From Bacteroidales bacterium (lineage in GTDB: Bacteria; Bacteroidota; Bacteroidia; Bacteroidales; Muribaculaceae), in contig DXXM01000039.1 of NCBI GenBank assembly GCA_019416285.1, positions 1 through 28,963 of the forward strand: a stretch of 28,963 bases of DNA, written 5' to 3'. Positions within the stretch are counted from its first letter, which is position 1; each line of letters opens with the position of its first letter. A model generated the notes under the pieces. That model was not told the DNA's origin and did no database searches. It saw only the letters and a program-made list of their open reading frames with translations. The translations under genes and the position numbers were made by a program. Shown here one piece after another: positions 24,139 through 28,963 of this stretch.

Positions 24139-24597
24139 ATGAAAAAGCTTTATCTGTTACTTATGTTATGTGTGTTCTCATGCGTGGCGTGGAGCTGCTC
24201 TGACCACGACGACGACAAGGACACACCCATCTCTCTGTCCGACCTCCCCACCGCGGCCCGCACTTTCATATCGAAGTTCGTTCCCGACGACGAGGTTGTG
24301 AGAGTGGTGAAGGAAGTTTCCGCAAGCAACGTTCAGTACGACGTGAGATTCCGCAGCGGCCTCGAAATCGAATTCGACGGAGCCGGCAACTGGACCGATG
24401 TCGACGCCCCCAACGGTCAGACCGTGCCGACCGGTATAGTGCCAGCGGAAATTCAGAAATATATCGACACCAACTACAATGCAATAGGTGTCAACGAGAT
24501 TTCAATCGATGCCCGTGGCAACTATGAGGTGGAACTCCTCTCGGGCGTAGACCTGCTCTTTGACTCCGACGGCAACTTCATACGGGTCGACCACTGA
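24139..24597 (+). CDS. PepSY-like lipoprotein
   Basis: A 152-residue lipoprotein (lipobox AWSC, Cys20) followed by an acidic linker (DHDDDKD). The rest holds two consecutive PepSY-like units of the type common in Bacteroidetes: residues about 33-88 (LPTAARTFISKFVPDDEVVRV... ending EIEFDGAGNW) and about 98-152 (PAEIQKYIDTNYNAIGVNEISI... ending DLLFDSDGNF). Each unit has the helix followed by a beta-meander with a V/LxFDxxGNW/F turn. These proteins are periplasmic and their role is unclear; binding or inhibitory functions have been proposed for the fold. It stands alone, divergent from the CE8-PL1 gene. I see no clear -7 box for it. Confidence 0.85.
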   Translation: MKKLYLLLMLCVFSCVAWSCSDHDDDKDTPISLSDLPTAARTFISKFVPDDEVVRVVKEVSASNVQYDVRFRSGLEIEFDGAGNWTDVDAPNGQTVPTGIVPAEIQKYIDTNYNAIGVNEISIDARGNYEVELLSGVDLLFDSDGNFIRVDH

Positions 24598-24702
24598 TTC
24601 CGCCGCCCCTCCCTTACTCTGACACACAATAAGTAGAAAGGCACACAATAAGATGTGTGGTGCAAAATCCAGTGTCAACAAAGATTTTGTACCCCCGTCT
24701 AA

Positions 24703-24747
24703 AAAAAACAGAGCGTAGCCGCAATATCTGCGGTACGCTCTGTTTTA
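24703..24747. terminator. Bidirectional rho-independent terminator
   Basis: AACAGAGCGTAGCCGCA and TGCGGTACGCTCTGTTTTAT form a strong stem of about 18 bp with one bulge and a 4-nt loop, flanked by an A-run on the left and a T-run on the right. It ends both the PepSY-like gene (+) and the TPR gene (-), which converge here. Confidence 0.9.
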
Positions 24748-24785
24748 TTTTCAGATTTCTACGGGAAGCCTGTTGGCGTCCGGTC

Positions 24786-25469
24786 TTATTTCGCAGCGGC
24801 GTCCTGTGCGCGCTCGAGATATTTCTCGAGATCCACGCCGATTTCAGCGCCGTAGTTGGGATAGTCATTCATGATTTCCTCGTAGACAGCAGCCTCGGCT
24901 TTGAAATCCTTCTGCTCGCGAAGCACTGTGGCCTCTTTCAGAAGGAAAGCCGGAGTGTAGTGGGGGTTGTTGTCGGAAATCTTGACAGCCTGCTTGTAGC
25001 AGTCGATTGCCTCGGGATATTTCTTGAGGTTGACATAGCAGTCGCCTTCGAGAGATTTTGCCGAAGCGCCGATGATGGTCTCTGACGAAGAGTAGTCCTT
25101 GAGATACTTGAGAGCGTCCTCATACTTGCCCTGCTTGTAGAGAAGGATGGCGGCGTTGAGATTGGCGAGGTTGCCGGCGTCATAACCGTGGTCGGCGGCT
25201 ACCTGCTGATACTTGGCGAGCGCGATGGAGTCGTTGCCCATAAGGAGCTCGATGTCGGCCTGCCCGAGAGCATTGTTGGCTGCGTTCTGTCCCGGCTGGC
25301 GGATGACATAGACATACAGGAGGATGATTGCCACTACAGCGGCTACGGCCACACATGACCACACCACTACTTTGGGATTGCTCTGAACCTTCTCGCCGAT
25401 GCCGGTGAGGGTGTCGTTGACCTCATCAATCGAGGTACGGGTTTCTTCGTTGGGCTTGTTATTTGCCAT
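24786..25469 (-). CDS. Membrane-anchored TPR protein
   Basis: A 227-residue protein with a short polar cytoplasmic N-terminus, one transmembrane helix (about 33-56) and a C-terminal TPR region facing the periplasm. TPR units can be seen at about 70-95 (GQADIELLMGNDSIALAKYQQVAADHG), 98-125 (LANLNAAILLYKQGKYEDALKYLKDY), 131-160 (AKSLEGDCYVNLKKYPEAIDCYKQAV) and 171-200 (LLKEATVLREQKDFKAEAAVYEEIM). The layout is like YfgM-type ancillary proteins of the secretion machinery, but I would not assign that role without evidence. It is a single gene, ended by the strong hairpin at 24703-24747, with a promoter box at 25554-25561. Confidence 0.85.
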   Translation of the reverse strand: MANNKPNEETRTSIDEVNDTLTGIGEKVQSNPKVVVWSCVAVAAVVAIILLYVYVIRQPGQNAANNALGQADIELLMGNDSIALAKYQQVAADHGYDAGNLANLNAAILLYKQGKYEDALKYLKDYSSSETIIGASAKSLEGDCYVNLKKYPEAIDCYKQAVKISDNNPHYTPAFLLKEATVLREQKDFKAEAAVYEEIMNDYPNYGAEIGVDLEKYLERAQDAAAK

Positions 25470-25553
25470 TTTTATGTGATTCGTTTTGATTTATTTTCAG
25501 GTATGTTGACGGCTAAAACACGGATATTTAATCCGTTATCGTTTTCCAAAGTG

Positions 25554-25561
25554 CAAAATTA
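25554..25561 (-). promoter_or_regulatory. Probable -7 box for the anchored TPR gene
   Basis: TAATTTTG on the minus strand matches the TAnnTTTG consensus, about 85 nt upstream of the start codon. A matching -33 box at the expected distance is not evident. Confidence 0.5.
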
Positions 25562-25831
25562 ATACATATTCTCCAATAAATGAAATTTTTACACTCTTTT
25601 CAGCGCAAATTTTCACGCAAATCACCATATTTTAGAAGGCATTTCATAATAATAGTTAAAGAATTTTAATACCATTCGTTAAAACCGTAACGGCAGCGGC
25701 CGCAATCTCCATCATCTGAAGATGCCCGAAACATCATCCGAATTGTACATGTCGATTCCCGCTTCTTTCCAAGGAGTAAACTAAACCGACATCCGGTAGA
25801 TTCATTATCCGTCGGATTTTGGAGGGATTGA

Positions 25832-25863
25832 GTTGCATAAATGGATTTTTGTGACTAACTTTG
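25832..25863 (+). promoter_or_regulatory. Sigma-ABfr type promoter for tRNA-Pro
   Basis: GTTG (25832-25835), a 20-nt spacer and TAACTTTG (25856-25863) give a good -33/-7 pair. The transcript would begin near 25870, about 24 nt before the mature tRNA. Confidence 0.7.
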
Positions 25864-25893
25864 CAGCGGTCAAAGCCGGAGGCTTTCGACAAT

Positions 25894-25967
25894 CGGGGCG
25901 TAGCGCAGTCCGGTAGCGCACCTGGTTTGGGACCAGGTGGTCGCAGGTTCGAATCCTGTCACCCCGA
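25894..25967 (+). tRNA. tRNA-Pro (anticodon UGG)
   Basis: A full cloverleaf: acceptor CGGGGCG pairing with CACCCCG (one C-A mismatch at the sixth pair), D-arm GCGC...GCGC, anticodon stem CCTGG/CCAGG around loop TTTGGGA with anticodon TGG, and T-arm GCAGG-TTCGAAT-CCTGT. The discriminator base is A; the CCA end is not encoded. It is a single tRNA gene with its own promoter and a terminator eight bases downstream. No integrase or duplicated 3' end is seen nearby. Confidence 0.97.
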
Positions 25968-25972
25968 CAGAA

Positions 25973-26013
25973 ATAGAGCGGCATCAGATTTTTTCAATCT
26001 GATGCCGCTCTAT
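25973..26013. terminator. Perfect hairpin shared by tRNA-Pro and the GH28 gene
   Basis: Arms ATAGAGCGGCATCAGATT (25973-25990) and AATCTGATGCCGCTCTAT (25996-26013) pair perfectly over 18 bp around a 5-nt loop. It lies just after the tRNA on the plus strand and 25 bp after the GH28 stop on the minus strand, so it can end both transcripts. Confidence 0.88.
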
Positions 26014-26038
26014 CTTTGTCGGAATATACTTTCTGTCT

Positions 26039-27538
26039 TTATTTGGAGATGCTGACGTTTCTGACGCCTTCGCCAGTGGTGATTTTCTCACCGGGGGTGG
26101 TGATTTCGACATTCTCGAGGGTGAGGCCGTCGACGTGGTTGAGTTCGATGCCTTTATCAGCGCGGAAGTGGGAGTTGCGGATTACGACATTCTTCATAGG
26201 CATTTCGGGAAGGCCGTTGAAGAGGGCGGCACGCTTGGCCCAGCGGCAGGTAACGTCGTTGATGTAGATGTTGCGGAACGAAGGTGTCTCTTCGGTGACG
26301 GGGGGCACGGGTGCACCGGGCTTGATGCCGTAGTAGAGGTCGAAGATAAGGGCGTCGCCGGGGATGTCGCTCATCTTGATATTGTCGATGTAGATGTCCT
26401 CGACAACTCCGCCGCGGCCGCGGGTAGACTTGAAGCGGAGGCCGACGTCAGTGCCGATGAACACGCAGTTTTTCACAACTATGTCCTTGCATCCGCCCGA
26501 CATCTCGGAGCCGATGACAAAACCGCCGTGGCCATGATAGACGGTGCAGCCGTCGATAAGCACATTGGAGCAGGGGACGCCGCGGTCACGGCCATCCTTG
26601 TCCTTGCCTGACTTAATACAGATGGCATCGTCGCCCACATCGAAGCGGCTGTTGGCAACGAGTACGTTGGTACATGACTCCACGTCGACACCATCGCCGT
26701 TCTGAGCATACCAAGGATTACGGACATTCACATTGTCGATGATGAGATTCTCGCAGAGGAGCGGGTGGAGGTTCCAGGCGGGTGAATTTTCAAAAGTAGC
26801 GTCCTTCAGCAGCACGTTCTTGCACTGGATAAACGAAAGGAGCACGGGACGGAGAAAGTCGTGGGCATACTCGACGGTCTCCTTGTTTCCGCGGTGCACC
26901 TTGGCCTGAAGTTCCTTGCTGTCGTAGACCTCGCGGATGCGCTCGTTGGGGAACCAGACGTCGCCCTTGGCGTTGACGCAGCCGGTGCGGGTCAGTTCCT
27001 TCCACTGGGCTTCGGTCATCTTACCTTTTTTGACGGGGCGCCATTTCTGACCGTTGCCGTTGAAAGTGCCGTCGCCGGTGATGGCGATGTCATGCTTTCC
27101 ACGCGCCGAGAGGGGCGACATGGCGCGGTGAGTAGTGAGTCCTTCCCAGTCGGAAGCCACCACGGGATAGTCGGCGAGGTTCTCGCTGAAGAGCACGAGG
27201 GCGCCACGCTCGAGGTACAGCTCGATATTGCTCTCGAACTGGATTGGGCCGGTGTACCAGATGCCTTCGGGCACCACAAGTCGGCCGCCGCCCTTATCAG
27301 CGAGATGGCCCATCGCCTTGGCGAAAGCCTCGGTATTGAGGGTGACACCATCCTTCACGCCGCCGAAATCGGTAAGCGAGACTTCATAGGCGGGAATGGT
27401 GGGAGGGGTGACGGGCTGGAGCGAAACGGGGAGTCCGGAGTAGAACCCGGAATAGTCAGTGGCCTGCGCGGAAGCGGGAAGCATGGCGGTCGCCGTGAGC
27501 ATGGCGGCAATCAGACCGTGGCATGGTTTTATTTTCAT
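26039..27538 (-). CDS. Exported GH28 polygalacturonase
   Basis: A 499-residue glycoside hydrolase family 28 enzyme that hydrolyses galacturonan. A signal peptide ends near SAQ (25). The right-handed beta-helix begins with the ...VSLTDFGGVKDGVTLNTEAF segment (about 53-73), usual for this group. Catalytic motifs are all present: NGDG (280-283, the NTDG-type motif), GDD (302-304), GHGG (336-339) with the conserved histidine, and RFK (368-370, RIK-type). The long insert at about 165-220 is seen in exo-acting and rhamnogalacturonan-related bacterial members, so exo-activity on oligogalacturonides is plausible. No lipobox is visible, so the enzyme may be periplasmic. It has its own promoter and a strong terminator. 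It complements the CE8-PL1 enzyme about 2 kb away. Confidence 0.95.
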   Translation of the reverse strand: MKIKPCHGLIAAMLTATAMLPASAQATDYSGFYSGLPVSLQPVTPPTIPAYEVSLTDFGGVKDGVTLNTEAFAKAMGHLADKGGGRLVVPEGIWYTGPIQFESNIELYLERGALVLFSENLADYPVVASDWEGLTTHRAMSPLSARGKHDIAITGDGTFNGNGQKWRPVKKGKMTEAQWKELTRTGCVNAKGDVWFPNERIREVYDSKELQAKVHRGNKETVEYAHDFLRPVLLSFIQCKNVLLKDATFENSPAWNLHPLLCENLIIDNVNVRNPWYAQNGDGVDVESCTNVLVANSRFDVGDDAICIKSGKDKDGRDRGVPCSNVLIDGCTVYHGHGGFVIGSEMSGGCKDIVVKNCVFIGTDVGLRFKSTRGRGGVVEDIYIDNIKMSDIPGDALIFDLYYGIKPGAPVPPVTEETPSFRNIYINDVTCRWAKRAALFNGLPEMPMKNVVIRNSHFRADKGIELNHVDGLTLENVEITTPGEKITTGEGVRNVSISK

Positions 27539-27567
27539 GATAGAGACTGTGGGGTTGGGTTATTTGA

Positions 27568-27579
27568 GATTTCGAAATC
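27568..27579. promoter_or_regulatory. 12-bp palindrome at the GH28 transcription start
   Basis: GATTTCGAAATC is a perfect 12-bp dyad placed immediately downstream of the -7 box, covering the expected start point. That is a suitable place for a repressor operator. Confidence 0.4.
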
Positions 27580-27611
27580 CAAAGGTAAGACTTTTTCCGC
27601 AGAGGAGCAAA
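27580..27611 (-). promoter_or_regulatory. Sigma-ABfr type promoter for the GH28 gene
   Basis: On the minus strand TTTG (27608-27611), a 20-nt spacer and TACCTTTG (27580-27587) match the consensus. It lies in the 77-bp gap after the MFS gene, so the GH28 gene can be expressed on its own. Confidence 0.78.
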
Positions 27612-27615
27612 TGAA

Positions 27616-28776
27616 TCACATCGACCGCCGGAACGGGAGATAGCGGAAAACCGCATATAAAGCCGCAGCAAGCGCTATGACGCCGCCGACGTAACCAATG
27701 TCGGCCATCATGCCGCGGGCGCAGACAATGCCGCCCACAAAGGCTCCTCCACCTATGCCGAGGTTGAAGATGCCGGAATAGATGCTCATGGCCACGGCGG
27801 AGTTCTGAGGTGCGAGGACGATGATTTCGTTCTGAAAGGCGATATTGTAGACCGTGATGGCGAGTCCCCAGAGGATGCAGAGAAGGGCGAGGACACCGAG
27901 ACCTAGGGAGGCGCCGGGTAGGAGCAGGAGCATGATGAGTGGAAGCGAGAGGCAGGCCGTGGAGATAATGGTGCGCGGATGGCGGGGGAAGTAGCGGGTC
28001 ATGAGATAGCTGCCGAGCAAGCCCGCGACGCCGAAGAGACAAAGCGTGAAGGTGATGGCCTTGGCCTCGATGTGGAGTATGCTGTCCATGAAAGGCTCGA
28101 TGTAGCTGTAGCCGGTGTAGTGGCCGGTCACGATGACGGCGGTGATGAAGTAGACCATGAGTAGCGGGCGCGAGGTGACGATGTCCTTGAGGATGTGGCG
28201 GCGCGATTCGCCCTGACTCTGCCGAGGAATTGTCGGGAAGAAGAAATAGAGGCCTATCAGAATCAGGAAGGAGAGGAGGCCGAGTGCGCCGAGGGTCACG
28301 CGCCATCCCGCCAGAAGGCCGAGCACACGACCGAGAGGCAGACCTGCGACAAGCGCGACTCCACCGCCTGCCACGAGTGCGCTGAGGGCGGTTGAACGCT
28401 TGCCGTCGGGACTCACCGCCACAGCCATTGTGGGTGCGATGGACCAGAAAAGGGAGTGTGCGAGGGCCACGCCGACGCGTGAGGCCATGAGAGTCCAGAA
28501 GCCGGTGGAGAGGACTGAACCGATGTGACTAACGAAAAACACCGTTACAATGCAGAGCAGGAGCTTGCGGAAATCCATGCGCGCACACCAGAGCATCAGC
28601 GGGAGGGAACAGGTGGCGACAACCCAGGCGTAGATAGTGATGAGCAGACCTGCGTGTGACTCGGTGGTGTGGAAGTCGGCGGCAATGTCGCTGAGCAGGC
28701 CGATGGGTGTGAGTTCTGACGTGTTGAAAGTAAAACCTGCTATGGTTAGGAGGACGAGTGGCAGAAATCTTTTCAT
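27616..28776 (-). CDS. MFS transporter of the sugar-efflux (SotB/AraJ) type
   Basis: A 386-residue inner-membrane carrier with 12 hydrophobic segments and the central loop around residue 190-210 (PRQSQGESRRHI). I start it at the ATG at 28776 (MKRFLPLVLL); an earlier in-frame start would add ten polar residues. The opening FTFNTSELTPIGLLSDIAADF (about 15-35) and the following ITIYAWVVA segment are characteristic of the SotB/AraJ branch, drug:H+ antiporter-like proteins that export sugars or related metabolites. Motif A (GxxxxRxxRR type) is weak here (CARMDFRKLLL). It precedes the GH28 gene on the same strand, so it could relieve sugar stress during pectin use or export something unrelated. Substrate unknown. 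Confidence 0.85.
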   Translation of the reverse strand: MKRFLPLVLLTIAGFTFNTSELTPIGLLSDIAADFHTTESHAGLLITIYAWVVATCSLPLMLWCARMDFRKLLLCIVTVFFVSHIGSVLSTGFWTLMASRVGVALAHSLFWSIAPTMAVAVSPDGKRSTALSALVAGGGVALVAGLPLGRVLGLLAGWRVTLGALGLLSFLILIGLYFFFPTIPRQSQGESRRHILKDIVTSRPLLMVYFITAVIVTGHYTGYSYIEPFMDSILHIEAKAITFTLCLFGVAGLLGSYLMTRYFPRHPRTIISTACLSLPLIMLLLLPGASLGLGVLALLCILWGLAITVYNIAFQNEIIVLAPQNSAVAMSIYSGIFNLGIGGGAFVGGIVCARGMMADIGYVGGVIALAAALYAVFRYLPFRRSM

Positions 28777-28855
28777 GAAAACTATACAATCTTTTTTATC
28801 CGGCAAAGGGAAGGGCAGCGTGGCGGGGCCACGGATGCCTTTCCATTTGAGCGCA

Positions 28856-28887
28856 CAAAATTACTGCGAATCCGCGAACCGGACAAA
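28856..28887 (-). promoter_or_regulatory. Sigma-ABfr type promoter for the MFS gene
   Basis: On the minus strand TTTG (28884-28887), a 20-nt spacer and TAATTTTG (28856-28863) match the consensus. The leader to the MFS start codon would be about 73 nt. Confidence 0.78.
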
Positions 28888-28963
28888 CGCGCACCATTGA
28901 AAATTTTCTGTAATTCTGGAAGATTTTTATAACCACTTTATTAGCAAGCAGTTCTGAGGATAA

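Larger units (their letters stand above)
25470..25893. other. Gene-free stretch between the TPR gene and tRNA-Pro
   Basis: About 420 bp without a supported protein gene. The left third is AT-rich and holds the TPR gene's leader and promoter box. The middle (25680-25800) is of mixed composition with no reading frame, clear repeat or hairpin that I can support. The right end holds the tRNA promoter. Confidence 0.6.

Noticed and set aside
25894..25967. tRNA-Pro as an integration site for a mobile element
   Set aside because: No integrase and no copy of the tRNA 3' end is seen on either side in this window.

Overview
The window reads as chromosomal DNA of an anaerobic gut-type Bacteroidales bacterium, with Muribaculaceae the best guess. 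That rests on the SusC/SusD pair with a FecR-type anti-sigma factor, DUF4369-TlpA proteins, a long Bacteroidetes-type LepB, DUF2851 and WbqC proteins, a type IX secretion (T9SS)-like C-terminal tail, and several matches to the Bacteroidetes sigma-ABfr promoter (TTTG, 19-20 nt, TAnnTTTG). The family-level guess is inference, not something the sequence proves. Twenty protein genes and one tRNA gene are supported.

Left part (277-10784, + strand): a run of genes for an envelope uptake system. It starts with a FecR anti-sigma factor, then a SusC/RagA TonB-dependent transporter, its SusD/RagB lipoprotein, a lipoprotein that looks like a catalytically dead relative of a zinc-metallopeptidase family, a FISUMP-domain lipoprotein, and two paralogous secreted TlpA-like thiol-disulfide proteins. 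No carbohydrate-active enzyme lies in this cluster, so its cargo may not be a glycan. Base composition drops within susC just after the plug domain and stays lower through the FISUMP gene, which suggests a mosaic locus.

Middle part (10919-15562, - strand): SIS sugar-phosphate isomerase, a PfkB-like protein lacking the usual catalytic Asp, a TPR protein, lumazine synthase (ribH) and a DUF2851 protein, all reading leftward. ribH is flanked by two short-period intergenic tandem arrays (9-bp and 7-bp periods). Diverging from the SIS gene are dapB, lepB and a wbqC-family gene (15755-18698, + strand), then metF beyond a nested palindrome.

Right part (20012-28776): a 1298-residue secreted fusion of pectin methylesterase (CE8) and pectate lyase (PL1) with a T9SS-like tail, a PepSY-like lipoprotein, a membrane-anchored TPR protein, tRNA-Pro(UGG), a GH28 polygalacturonase and an MFS sugar-efflux-type transporter. 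The CE8-PL1 and GH28 enzymes together would demethylate and cut homogalacturonan. Each has its own good sigma-ABfr promoter.

The most unusual non-gene content is a set of intergenic elements: three drifting tandem arrays with strict 9- or 7-bp periods, and three long inverted repeats, one with 43-bp perfect arms. These sit between otherwise ordinary housekeeping genes.
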